Source: Pedobacter sp. ISL-64
GTDB lineage: Bacteria > Bacteroidota > Bacteroidia > Sphingobacteriales > Sphingobacteriaceae
Direction: 5' to 3'
Assembly: GCF_018613605.1 (NCBI RefSeq)
Contig: NZ_JAGGPU010000021.1
Span: 124,001-188,000, forward strand
Length of the DNA stretch: 64,000 bases
The notes beneath the pieces were generated by a model. The model ran no database searches. It saw only the letters and a program-made list of their open reading frames with translations, and was not told where the DNA came from. The translations under genes and the position numbers were made by a program. This document shows positions 1-10,086 of the stretch, piece after piece. Numbering within the stretch: the stretch's first letter is position 1; each line of letters starts with the position of its first letter.

Positions 1-1
1 A

Positions 2-1213
2 AAATTATTTTTAATATTCCTGCTGCTACCTTTTATTGGTACGGCACAGGTTAAAGGCACACATTTTGAACATGGACTTTCCTGGCAGCAGGTAAAAGAT
101 AAAGCTAAAAAAGAGAACAAATACCTTTTGGTAGATTGCTTTACAACCTGGTGCGGCCCTTGCAAATACATGGCCAGTACCATTTTTCCTCAGGAAAAGG
201 TCGGCGAATTCTTCAACAAAAACTTTGTAAATGTTAAGATACAGTTCGATCAAACCAAAAATGATAGCGAAGAAGTTAAAAGCTGGTATGCGGATGCCCA
301 ATCAATGAGCAAAGAGTTCAAGATAAATGCCTATCCTACCTTTCTGATCTTTTCTCCGCAGGGCAAGCTCGTACACCGTATTGTAGGCGGTGGTGAGGCA
401 GATGAATTTATCGCCAAAGCGAAGATGGCACTGAACCCAGAAACCCAATATTACACGCTCCTGAAAAAAAGCGAGTCTGGAAATGCTGCTCCTGAGACCC
501 TGAAACAGTTGGCAGTTAGTGCCGAGGCCGCCTATGATGAGGAAAACTCCGAAAAGTTTGCCAGTGCTTACATGGCTACACAAAAAGACCTGTATACCAA
601 AGAGAACCTGGAATTTGTGAGCAAATACACCAAAAGCAGCCAAAGCAAGGGATTTGAGCTGATGCTAAAAGATCCTGAAAAAGTAGATGTCATTCTGGGA
701 AAAGGAAAATCAAATGAAATACTGAGTGCCGTTGTTCTGGAGGAAAACATTTATCCCGGACTTCGAAAATCCAATGCTAATATAGATTCACTGGTTGCTG
801 CTACACAGGCGAAATACCCAACAGTAGACATCAGTAAAGCCACCGAACTGATAAAGATTCAGGTTTTCCATGCCGAAAAAAAATGGGATAAATTTCAGCC
901 GGCAATACTAAGCTATATGAAAAAATATGGTGCCGAAGTAACCGCTGATAGGTTGAATTTCTTTGCATGGGCGGTTTTTGAAAACTGTAAAGATATTGAC
1001 TGTATTACTGAGGCGCTGAGCTGGAGTAAACGAAGCGTGGATGAGACCCAAACCAAGGAGCCTGCCTACCTGGATACCTATGCCAACCTGCTCTATAAGC
1101 TGGGCAAAAAAGACCAGGCGATTGCCATGCAGCAGAAAGCGGTAGACCTGGTTGCAGCCGAAAATAAAGCGAAATACCAGGTTACGCTGGAGAAAATGAA
1201 AAAAGGCGAATAA
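2..1213 (+). CDS. Secreted thioredoxin-fold protein (5' end outside window)
   Basis: The reading frame is open from the window edge, so the start codon lies just upstream. The first visible residues form a hydrophobic signal-peptide core ending near Thr-Ala-Gln, which predicts export to the periplasm. A thioredoxin-like domain follows, with the redox motif Trp-Cys-Gly-Pro-Cys (CGPC codons at 152-163) and a cis-Pro region (Ala-Tyr-Pro-Thr-Phe) near 330. The remaining 240 or so residues are helical and end in a TPR-like segment around 1070-1160. Family knowledge predicts disulfide reduction or isomerisation in the envelope; the substrate is unknown. An internal TTG at 128 could be mistaken for a start, but it would delete the signal peptide and the beginning of the fold. 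A terminator follows 18 bases after the stop. Confidence 0.88.
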   Translation, partial: KLFLIFLLLPFIGTAQVKGTHFEHGLSWQQVKDKAKKENKYLLVDCFTTWCGPCKYMASTIFPQEKVGEFFNKNFVNVKIQFDQTKNDSEEVKSWYADAQSMSKEFKINAYPTFLIFSPQGKLVHRIVGGGEADEFIAKAKMALNPETQYYTLLKKSESGNAAPETLKQLAVSAEAAYDEENSEKFASAYMATQKDLYTKENLEFVSKYTKSSQSKGFELMLKDPEKVDVILGKGKSNEILSAVVLEENIYPGLRKSNANIDSLVAATQAKYPTVDISKATELIKIQVFHAEKKWDKFQPAILSYMKKYGAEVTADRLNFFAWAVFENCKDIDCITEALSWSKRSVDETQTKEPAYLDTYANLLYKLGKKDQAIAMQQKAVDLVAAENKAKYQVTLEKMKKGE

Positions 1214-1230
1214 ACCTTTAAGATTAAGTA

Positions 1231-1267
1231 AAAGGGATGCAGTTCATGATACTGCATCCCTTTTTTA
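1231..1267 (+). terminator. Intrinsic terminator after the thioredoxin-like gene
   Basis: A perfect 12-bp stem (AAGGGATGCAGT paired with ACTGCATCCCTT) with a 7-base loop is followed by a run of T. It lies 18 bases after the stop codon. Confidence 0.9.
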
Positions 1268-1646
1268 TTGTGTCCTGATATAAGCCTCAGCAATAAGGTT
1301 GTGCTGTAAGCAAGCATCTCCATGCCGAAATAACGCGGCCAATTTACCATATATAGAATAATGCTACATGTATAAATAGTGCGCTGTTACCGAGGCATAA
1401 TATGTCTGGCCACAGTAGTAGGTGCAGCAGTCGTTAGTTTTATGCATTGCCGTAAGTATTGTCTGCTATTTCCTATATATTCGTCGGATAATAAATACAA
1501 AGCCCTCATGCGTCACAAATAGAGTACTTGATACAGTTATTTCTAAAAATATTTTTTAAATACCTAAGTATCAAAGTTGATATCATGTGTCCTTATGGAA
1601 ATCAGCGCTCAAAAATCTGATTAATAACCAACTAAATTACATCCTT
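1268..1646. other. Intergenic region, no gene seen
   Basis: About 380 AT-rich bases between the terminator and the giant lyase gene. I see no supported ORF, RNA gene or repeat. It presumably holds the promoter of the giant gene, but I could not pick a convincing TTTG/TAnnTTTG pair. Confidence 0.5.
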
Positions 1647-4600
1647 ATGAAAAAACTTTTACTTTATCAGCTAAAACTGATGGCAAAAAAGAACCTGTTT
1701 TTTTTCTTTTTTGCCGTTCTGACGTTTATCGGCGCTCAGAAATCAAAAGCCCAGGTTCAGACCTTAGTCCACCCGGGTATTGCCCTAAACCAGGCTGACC
1801 TGAATCAGTTGAAAGTCAACATTACCCAGGAACCCTGGTTGTCGGCCTACAATGCATTTAAAAATGACGGCAAGTCTAAGTTGAGCTACGTAATGGCTGG
1901 GCCATATGCTACGGTAAGCCGTGCCCCGCACCTAAATAACAATGCATGGATAAACGATATGGTTGCTATCCGCAACCTGACCTTTATGTATGTTTTTACC
2001 GCGGATAGTGCCTATGCCCGAAAAGCAACCAACATGCTGGATTCCTGGGCAGTTACCAATACCTATTGGGGCGGCATTGAAAATAATCTGGACATTGGCG
2101 ACCATGCCCAGGATTGGGGCGTAGCGGCTGAAATACTCCGCTATACGTTTCCCGGTTGGACCGCAGCCAATACACAACATGTGGAAAACTATTTCGCTAA
2201 TATCTTATTTCCGACATCCTTTGTACCTAATCCCTTACGCGACCAGAATAAAGGCGCTATTCAGCTAAAAACAGCGCTGGCTGCATCGATTTTCTGTAAT
2301 GATGTAACTCGGTTTAACCAGGCGCTTGAAGTGTACAGGATGGATGCCGGCGGAGGCATGCGCAACTCGCTGCCCAATGGCGAAACAGGTGATACCGGCC
2401 GAGATGATCACTGGGGAGTGCAGGCTACTGCCCTGGTATGGGGTGCAGAAGTTGCCTGGAAGCAAAGGGTAGATATGTTTTCCGAGTTAAACAACCGGGT
2501 ATTGGCTATCGCCGAGCTATATCATAAATTTGCTTTTGACGGGGATACCATGACCTATATTCCCTTTGGGGGCTATGCCAGTTATTGGACCAACTGGGGA
2601 ATTAAACCTGGAGGAAGACCATGGGGGATGACCAATATTATTCATAACGCTTATAACAGGCGTAAGGGAATACCTACTCCTCAAACAGACAGGATGCGGG
2701 CCGCATTGGGGGGTACCCAAGGGGAGTTCTTATATCTAAAATCATCTGATACTTCTACTGCGGTTAGTTTGCCACCTGTATTTTATCCTTCCGAGCACGT
2801 GCAGCCAGTAAGTAACCTGACCAATATTGATATCGGCAACCCCGGACTGGCAGGCAGTGCATCCTTCAATAACGGAATTTGGACCCTTAAAGGTGCCGGA
2901 AATTCCACGAGTAATGCTTTCAGTTTCAACTTTAAAAAAATTAGTGGTGATGCTGGCCTTGTAGTGAAAATTGAAAATATGTCGCTTACTACCGGAAGCT
3001 CAGGTGTTATGTTGCGCGAATCATTAGCGCCCGGTTCCCGTTTTTGGGATCTTGCTCTCGGGGCAAATGGCGGTGTCGGAAGGCATGGACAGCCGAAAGC
3101 CCCGTGGTGGTTAAAAATTGAACGTGTAAACACCCGCATATTTGCGTACCACTCACAGGATGGCGTTAACTGGACGAATCTTAGTTGCTGGTATTCAGCA
3201 ACCGGTTTCCCGGCAGAACTGTACCTCGGTTTTTATACCATCTCTAATAATACATCGTTACATAATACAACCACGTTCAGTAATGTAGGCTATAGCCAAT
3301 CTGCACCGGCGGGATCTCCGGAGATTAGTAGTGCTACCACTGCTACAACTACCATTGGCCAACCTTTTAGTTATAACATCAGTGCCAGTGCCAGTCCTAC
3401 TGCTTATAGTGCCAGCGGTTTGCCTACAGGGCTTAGCCTGAATACGGCTACCGGTATTATTTCCGGCACGCCTACCGGATTAGGACAAAGCGAAGTAACA
3501 CTAACAGCTACCAATACCATCGGCAGCGGCACCGCAACTTTGATTCTGAAAGTGCTCAACAACCAGGCTCCTGTAGCGATCGCTTCGGTTGTGGCATCGG
3601 TTATTAATAATACACAGATCAAATTGAGCTGGCCAGTTTCAGCAACCGCTACCGCTTATTCGGTAAAACGTTCGCTAACAGCGGGAGGCCCATATACCAC
3701 TATTCAGGCAGCTATTACCCTCAACAGTTTTACAGATCCCGCTCCTGTACCTGAAGTAAATAACTATTATGTTATTACGGCATTTACAGGCGATATGGAA
3801 AGTGCTAATTCGAACGTAGTTTTTGCTAACGTTCCTCCAGGTATTCCGGGTCGCCCTGTAGTAACCAATCAAAGCGACCGGATTAGTCTTCTATGGGATG
3901 CTGCCAACGGTGCTTCTTCGTATAAAGTTAAACGGGGTACTGTAAGTGGCGGACCATATACTACGGTAGCAACGGTTAGTACGACCAGCTATACTGACAC
4001 AAATGTTACCGGTGGCAATCCATACTTCTATGTACTTTCGTCAGTAGGGGCTACAAAGGAAAGTGCTAATTCGTTAGAAGCCTTTGGCTCACCAGGTGCG
4101 AATTCGGCAATATGGAGTCCAACACCGCTTACCGATTCATTGAATCTGGCAGCTAACTGGACGGGAAATGTCCTTCCTGCGAATCCGGCCATATTAACGT
4201 TTGGTTCGACCACAGATTCGTTATTAACTAATGACCTAACCGGCCTGGTAGCCTCAAGGATTCAATTTGCATCTGATGCAAATTCTTATACTATTGCAGG
4301 TAATGGGTTAACACTGAAAAATGACCTGGTTAACAACTCATCAGGAATTCAGACATTTACAACTCCCTTACAATTGACTGATCAGGTAAGTGTGAGTACA
4401 GGAGGCGGCGTTGTTTTGAACGGGGCAATAAGCGGTACGGGTTCTTTAAGGATGAACTCTTGGGGAAATTTTTATATTAAAGGAAACAATAGTACCTATT
4501 CAGGAAATACGACGATTATTAGTGGTAAGGTAATTGCATCGGGGGTAGGAACCGGAACGCCCAGCCACCCTACAGCAGGGCCATTGGGCACAGGTAAGAT

Positions 4601-7600
4601 CATAATGAATGGGGGGCTGCTGCAGGCTCCGCCCGATGCGGGACTATCTTTATATAACGACATAGAAGTATTGCCCGGAACCAGGAGTAATTTGTATGAA
4701 GATTACGCTGCAATAAATCTTTACGGAAAACTAACAGGTTCAGGTAACATAGCACATGATGGAAATTACTATGCCGGTTTGAATTTGTACGGAGATAATA
4801 GTGAGTTTACCGGGACCTTTGTCTCGATATTTAGAAGTGGGGCCCAGCGGATCCGCTTCATGGTTCCCGAATCGGGAAGTGCAAAGGCCAATTGGTTGCT
4901 GGATGCCAATGCGCCTGATTGCCAGAATTTAAGTTTTAAAACCGGAACGATACATTTCGGATCCCTTAGTGGACGTGGTTATATCCGTACCGCCGGGAGT
5001 AATTCGCCGGTTATCAGTATTGGTGCCCTGAATTCAAATTCCGACTATGGAGGAACTATTGACGCTCTTGGTGGTAACCTGACCGTTGAAAAAGTAGGTA
5101 CAGGTACTTTTCGAATGTGGGGAAATCAGCTCTACGGCGGAACGACTACCGTAAAAAAGGGAAAATTATTCATAGCTAATGATGCAGCCAGTGGAGTTTT
5201 TAATAGTCCGATAATTGTACAAGAAGGTACTTTGGGGGGCTCGGGAGTCATTCAATCATCGGCTACCATTGGAACCGGAAGCGGACCGGGTGCGATATTG
5301 GAACCTGGAGTGTCAGCAATCGGTACGCTTAAAGTAGGAGCACTTACCATGAAGGCTGATGCCACTTACACTGCAGAAATTAACCTGGGTACTGCAGAAA
5401 GTGATAAAGTTACAGCAACAAGTGTTACGTTGTTAAACAGTACAAAGCTTAAGTTAATTCCGATTGCTGGCGTCCTTCCATCGGGAACTTCATACACCAT
5501 CGTTAACAATACAGGAACTAATCCAATTAACGGTACTTTTAAAGATCTGCCTGAATTATCTCTGATTTCGGCAGGAGCTTATAAGTTCCGCATTACCTAT
5601 AAAGGTGGCGATGGCAATGATGTGGTCATTTCCGACAATCGTAGCGTAGTTACCTTAACAGCAACTAAAGACAGTCCGTTTAACTATACGCTTTCTGCCG
5701 GAAACAATCCGACAAGCTTTAGTCTGACTGGCCTTCCACAAGGCTTAAGCTTAAATGCCACTACCGGAGCGATTACGGGCACACCTACCCAGTCGGGCAT
5801 TTTTATGCTTTATGCGAAAGCAACGGGTTCGGCAAGTACGGTAACAATCATAGCAGAACTTACAGTGAAGCCTAATGCCGTGCCACCTGCAACGGTTTTA
5901 CAGGGACGCGCATTCAGCGCCTTCCAGGCAGATCTTAGCTGGAATACCCTACCAGCCTCCTGGTTTGTAAGTGGTTATACCGTTAAACGCTCAGAAACAG
6001 CCGGAGGTCCTTATGTAAAAATAGCCGAAAGCATTAAGGATAGTGTTTATTCAGATAAAGGCTTAAACGCAGAAACTTCATATTACTATGTGCTTTCAGC
6101 AAGTAACGAAGTTGGGGAGAGTGCCAATTCGGCGGAAGTAAGCATAACTATGCCTGCTCCGTCCATATCTCCAATGGTAAGAGTCCTCGTTGCAGTAGGC
6201 GGCAATGCCAAAGTAAGCCTTAACTGGCGGGGAGCTTATGAAGCCCTTACCTATAATGTAAAACGATCTCTTACCGCAACAGGTCCGTTCAGTACCATCA
6301 CCAATCAGCCTGATACCACCTATACCGATACCGGTGTAAGCAATGGTACAAAGTATTATTACGTCGTTACTGCGGTAAACCCGGCAGGAGAAAGCGTGCC
6401 TTCAACGGTTGCCACTGCTGCCCCGGAAACGGCAACATTTGCCTATTGGCCGTTTAATGAAGCTATGGGGTCTTCCGCCACTGATATATGGAATAATAAA
6501 CAGGTGGTTCTGGAAGGCACGGATGCCGGATGGGACAAGGGTATTTCTGGTTCAGGATTGAAACTGGGCGGAAATTCTTACGCCACTCTGCCTGCTGGAG
6601 CAGTTAGTACACTCACCAACTTTACCATTGCTACCTGGGTAAAACTCGATGAAACCAAAGCCTGGGAGCGTGTATTCGACTTCGGTACAGGTACCACTAA
6701 TTATATGTTCCTGACCACGAATGTTAGTGGAGGGCTGCGCTTTACAACCAAAGTAAATGGAGGTGCGGAACAAATAATGGGAGCACCATATGCGATGCCG
6801 TTAGCACAATGGGTACACCTGGCCGTGACCCTTAACGGGACAACTGCTGTACTATACGCCAATGGCAATGAAATTGCAAGGAATAACAATTATACCTTAA
6901 AGCCTTCCATGCTGGGTAACACTACTCAAACCTGGATTGGTAAATCTCAATTTGCTGACCCTCTTCTGAAAGGGATGGTCGATGATTTCCGTATTTACAG
7001 CCGTGCTTTAAGTGCCGTAGAAATTGCTGCAATGCAAGAAAACAAACCAGATGGCATTCCTGAAATTACCAGTGCAACTACTGCTACAGGTATTTTAGGC
7101 AGAGACTTTGAATATGCGATCACGGCAACGCATTCTCCTTATTCCTATAAAGCCAGCGTACTTCCTGCAGGTTTAAGCCTGAATACAACAACCGGTGTAA
7201 TTTCTGGTAAACCAACTCAGGCAGGTAATTTTATCGTGAACCTTACTGCTTCCAATACCAACAATGGTACAGCTTCGCTGAACCTGAATATCCAGAGTAA
7301 CATTGTTAGCAATATCCGTGCAACAGCAGGTGATGCTCAAATCATCCTTCAATGGGACTCGGTTATGAACGCTAATTATTCGTATCGTATCAAACGTTCT
7401 CAAACACCAGGTGGCCCTTATACAACCGTTGCAACCATCAAAGGTTCAGAATATTTTAATGCGGGTTTAACCAATGGTGTTACCTATTATTATACAATCG
7501 CAACAATAGATGGTATAATTGAAAATCCCAATAGTGCAGAGATCAGTGCAAAACCATTTGTAAGTAAATACAGTTACTGGCCTTTTGACGAAGCCAATGG

Positions 7601-9887
7601 CATAACCGCTACAGATGTTTGGAGTAGCCGTACAGGTACACTGAAAACCGCAGCGACCTGGACTGCGGGAAAGATTAACAATGGACTTCGTCTTGATGGC
7701 ACGGCCAATGGTTATGCGACACTTCCTACATCTGTTGTAAGCACCTTAAATGATTTTACTATTGCTACCTGGGTTAAAATGGATGGTACATCTAACTGGG
7801 CACGTATTTTTGACTTTGGTACAGGAACAACGAATTATATGTTCCTTACACCGAAAAGCAGCGCCGGGAACCCTCGTTATGCCATTAAAGCCGGTGGTGG
7901 AGAGCTGATTTTAAACAGTAGTATAGCCATAAAAACCGGTGAATGGACACACATCGCCGTAACGCAATCCGGTAGTGAGGCTATTATGTATATTAATGGG
8001 GTGGAAGTTGGGCGCAACAGCGCGATGACATTAAAGCCTTCCAGTTTGGGAAATACTACCCTGAACTATCTTGGCAAGTCTCAATGGCCTGACCCTATGT
8101 TAAATGGAACCCTGGATGATTTCAGGATCTACAGCAAAGCACTGACGGCAACGGAAATAAAGATGCTGAACGCAGTGCTTAGTCAAACCATCACGTTTAA
8201 TGCCTTGGCTCAAAAAACGGTTGGTGATGCTGATTTTGATGCAGGCGCAACAGCAAGCTCGGGTTTAACCGTAAGCTATAGCAGCTCAGACCCTAATGTT
8301 GCAACAATAATTAACGGACAACTTCACATTCTAACCGCGGGTACTACAACAATCACAGCTTCACAGGCCGGAAATGCCCAGTACCTGACTGCAACCCCGG
8401 TATCGCAGGTATTAACCGTTAAAAATGTACAAACCATAAACTTCGCTGCCATTGCTCCGAAAGTTCTTGGCGATGCAGATTTTACCCTTGAGGCCTCTGC
8501 TTCTTCTGGTATTCCTGTAAGTTTTAGCAGTTCTGACGAGAGTGTAGCTACGGTTATAAATGGTGTGGCGCGCATCTTAAAAGCTGGAACCACAGTATTT
8601 ACAGCTAGTCAGCCTGGAAATGAAACATACAATTCTGCCAGTGTTACTCAAAACCTAACTATACTGCCTTTAAATTTAAAGGTTTTATCGGCTGATGGTG
8701 ATAACGGACAGCAATCGAACAATGTAATCAGGCCAAAGCTAAAGATCGTAAACGGGGATACCACTTCAACCAGTTACAGCATACTTACAGCCCGTTATTG
8801 GCTTACGGCAGAAAATTTTGCAGGAATTAATACCTGGATAGATTATGCGCAGATGGGCAACAGCAAGGTTAAAACCAAATATGTTGCGTTACCTCAGCCA
8901 AGAAACGATGCATATGGCTATATCGAATACAGTTTTGATGTTACAGCAGGAACTCTTAGCGCTGGTGCCAGTTCGGGCATTATCGAATCGGGCCTTGCCA
9001 ACTCAAACTGGGCAAACTTAACCGAAAGTAACGACTTTTCTTATCGTACAGGTTCTACCTATACTGACAATAGCAAAATTACCTTATACCGTAACGGAAC
9101 CCTGATCTGGGGAAATGAGCCAGCGCCCATAACCGAAACCAAAAGCGTTAAAGTACTTACAGAGGGTAAAAGTGCCGGAAGCAGCACAATCAGTACCTAT
9201 TTAAAGCTAGAGAACACAGGCAATACTCCGGTAGATTACAAAGATATTTCCATCAGGTATTTCTTTACCCCTGAAAGCGCAGCGGGCCTGAACTTCTGGG
9301 CAGACTATGCCAATTTGGGCGCGTCTAAAATCCAGGGGCAGTTTGTGGCTATAAATCCGTCACTAAGCACTAATGGTGGTGCATACCTGGAACTGAAAGT
9401 AGATTCGAGTGCCGGTAAGCTGCATCCCTTAAGTGGAACAGGAAACATTCAGTACCGGATTGCCAAGTCAGACTGGTCAGCGTTTAACCAGTTAAATGAT
9501 CATTCTTACCAACCTGGTAGTTTTGCTGAAAATAACCATGTGTGTGTGTACTACAGGGGAGAATTGATTTATGGCACAGTGCCTAACGGTACAAATAGCC
9601 AGTTGGCCATTGCAGCACCAAAAGAATCCAGCATTAATATAGCCAGCAGTATCGTAATTTATCCAAACCCGGTAACAAACAACAGGTTTAATATTACCAC
9701 AACTGCAAACCTGTTAAAGAAGGATGTAGAAGTGAAGCTAGTAGATTTAACCGGACGCACCGTGTATTCAAAATCTGCCGTTAACAATTCAGGCGATATA
9801 GAAGTGCAGTTACAGCGGCAGGTATCTGCGGGGCTTTATATTCTGCTTCTCAATAAACAGTATGCAGGCAAAGTGCTTATCAATTAG
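1647..9887 (+). CDS. Giant T9SS-exported modular polysaccharide lyase-like protein with tandem CBM3
   Basis: A modular surface or secreted enzyme of 2,746 residues. I chose the ATG at 1647 (a GTG at 1587 is also open) because it places a signal peptide ending near Lys-Ala-Gln directly after the start; ATG 1680 is also possible. Approximate order by nucleotide: alginate lyase-like (alpha/alpha) domain 1770-2640 with a conserved Arg-Asp-Asp-His-Trp near 2400; DUF1349-like sandwich 2840-3290; putative-Ig (He_PIG); two fibronectin III; beta-helix with autotransporter-associated repeats 4110-5640; He_PIG; two FnIII; LamG 6435-7025; He_PIG; FnIII; LamG 7565-8165; two Ig-like repeats 8180-8670; two CBM3-like modules 8680-9590; C-terminal type A T9SS sorting domain from 9650 with the motif Ile-Tyr-Pro-Asn-Pro. 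The catalytic domain suggests lysis of a uronate-containing glycan and CBM3 suggests anchoring to cellulose; the substrate is inference. A terminator and a PorV paralogue follow. Confidence 0.85.
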   Translation: MKKLLLYQLKLMAKKNLFFFFFAVLTFIGAQKSKAQVQTLVHPGIALNQADLNQLKVNITQEPWLSAYNAFKNDGKSKLSYVMAGPYATVSRAPHLNNNAWINDMVAIRNLTFMYVFTADSAYARKATNMLDSWAVTNTYWGGIENNLDIGDHAQDWGVAAEILRYTFPGWTAANTQHVENYFANILFPTSFVPNPLRDQNKGAIQLKTALAASIFCNDVTRFNQALEVYRMDAGGGMRNSLPNGETGDTGRDDHWGVQATALVWGAEVAWKQRVDMFSELNNRVLAIAELYHKFAFDGDTMTYIPFGGYASYWTNWGIKPGGRPWGMTNIIHNAYNRRKGIPTPQTDRMRAALGGTQGEFLYLKSSDTSTAVSLPPVFYPSEHVQPVSNLTNIDIGNPGLAGSASFNNGIWTLKGAGNSTSNAFSFNFKKISGDAGLVVKIENMSLTTGSSGVMLRESLAPGSRFWDLALGANGGVGRHGQPKAPWWLKIERVNTRIFAYHSQDGVNWTNLSCWYSATGFPAELYLGFYTISNNTSLHNTTTFSNVGYSQSAPAGSPEISSATTATTTIGQPFSYNISASASPTAYSASGLPTGLSLNTATGIISGTPTGLGQSEVTLTATNTIGSGTATLILKVLNNQAPVAIASVVASVINNTQIKLSWPVSATATAYSVKRSLTAGGPYTTIQAAITLNSFTDPAPVPEVNNYYVITAFTGDMESANSNVVFANVPPGIPGRPVVTNQSDRISLLWDAANGASSYKVKRGTVSGGPYTTVATVSTTSYTDTNVTGGNPYFYVLSSVGATKESANSLEAFGSPGANSAIWSPTPLTDSLNLAANWTGNVLPANPAILTFGSTTDSLLTNDLTGLVASRIQFASDANSYTIAGNGLTLKNDLVNNSSGIQTFTTPLQLTDQVSVSTGGGVVLNGAISGTGSLRMNSWGNFYIKGNNSTYSGNTTIISGKVIASGVGTGTPSHPTAGPLGTGKIIMNGGLLQAPPDAGLSLYNDIEVLPGTRSNLYEDYAAINLYGKLTGSGNIAHDGNYYAGLNLYGDNSEFTGTFVSIFRSGAQRIRFMVPESGSAKANWLLDANAPDCQNLSFKTGTIHFGSLSGRGYIRTAGSNSPVISIGALNSNSDYGGTIDALGGNLTVEKVGTGTFRMWGNQLYGGTTTVKKGKLFIANDAASGVFNSPIIVQEGTLGGSGVIQSSATIGTGSGPGAILEPGVSAIGTLKVGALTMKADATYTAEINLGTAESDKVTATSVTLLNSTKLKLIPIAGVLPSGTSYTIVNNTGTNPINGTFKDLPELSLISAGAYKFRITYKGGDGNDVVISDNRSVVTLTATKDSPFNYTLSAGNNPTSFSLTGLPQGLSLNATTGAITGTPTQSGIFMLYAKATGSASTVTIIAELTVKPNAVPPATVLQGRAFSAFQADLSWNTLPASWFVSGYTVKRSETAGGPYVKIAESIKDSVYSDKGLNAETSYYYVLSASNEVGESANSAEVSITMPAPSISPMVRVLVAVGGNAKVSLNWRGAYEALTYNVKRSLTATGPFSTITNQPDTTYTDTGVSNGTKYYYVVTAVNPAGESVPSTVATAAPETATFAYWPFNEAMGSSATDIWNNKQVVLEGTDAGWDKGISGSGLKLGGNSYATLPAGAVSTLTNFTIATWVKLDETKAWERVFDFGTGTTNYMFLTTNVSGGLRFTTKVNGGAEQIMGAPYAMPLAQWVHLAVTLNGTTAVLYANGNEIARNNNYTLKPSMLGNTTQTWIGKSQFADPLLKGMVDDFRIYSRALSAVEIAAMQENKPDGIPEITSATTATGILGRDFEYAITATHSPYSYKASVLPAGLSLNTTTGVISGKPTQAGNFIVNLTASNTNNGTASLNLNIQSNIVSNIRATAGDAQIILQWDSVMNANYSYRIKRSQTPGGPYTTVATIKGSEYFNAGLTNGVTYYYTIATIDGIIENPNSAEISAKPFVSKYSYWPFDEANGITATDVWSSRTGTLKTAATWTAGKINNGLRLDGTANGYATLPTSVVSTLNDFTIATWVKMDGTSNWARIFDFGTGTTNYMFLTPKSSAGNPRYAIKAGGGELILNSSIAIKTGEWTHIAVTQSGSEAIMYINGVEVGRNSAMTLKPSSLGNTTLNYLGKSQWPDPMLNGTLDDFRIYSKALTATEIKMLNAVLSQTITFNALAQKTVGDADFDAGATASSGLTVSYSSSDPNVATIINGQLHILTAGTTTITASQAGNAQYLTATPVSQVLTVKNVQTINFAAIAPKVLGDADFTLEASASSGIPVSFSSSDESVATVINGVARILKAGTTVFTASQPGNETYNSASVTQNLTILPLNLKVLSADGDNGQQSNNVIRPKLKIVNGDTTSTSYSILTARYWLTAENFAGINTWIDYAQMGNSKVKTKYVALPQPRNDAYGYIEYSFDVTAGTLSAGASSGIIESGLANSNWANLTESNDFSYRTGSTYTDNSKITLYRNGTLIWGNEPAPITETKSVKVLTEGKSAGSSTISTYLKLENTGNTPVDYKDISIRYFFTPESAAGLNFWADYANLGASKIQGQFVAINPSLSTNGGAYLELKVDSSAGKLHPLSGTGNIQYRIAKSDWSAFNQLNDHSYQPGSFAENNHVCVYYRGELIYGTVPNGTNSQLAIAAPKESSINIASSIVIYPNPVTNNRFNITTTANLLKKDVEVKLVDLTGRTVYSKSAVNNSGDIEVQLQRQVSAGLYILLLNKQYAGKVLIN

Positions 9888-9911
9888 TCTTTGATTTAAT
9901 TTATATCCGTT

Positions 9912-9951
9912 CAGGAAGGGCGTTTTTAATTGATGCCCTTCCTGTTTTTAA
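9912..9951 (+). terminator. Intrinsic terminator after the giant lyase gene
   Basis: Stem CAGGAAGGGC with GCCCTTCCTG, 13-base loop, then five T. It starts 24 bases after the stop codon. Confidence 0.9.
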
Positions 9952-10086
9952 ATATGGTTAATGAGTGTCTTAACTTATCTATTAAACCCGGATTGATAGA
10001 GAGAATCCAGTAAAAAATGCTTTAACGATAATAAACGCTCATCGAAACTTAATGTGCAATCGATCCACATTTATATATCTAACACT

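Noticed and set aside
1093..1350. 85-codon minus-strand ORF across the thioredoxin gene end
   Set aside because: Overlaps the coding end and the terminator; shadow ORF.
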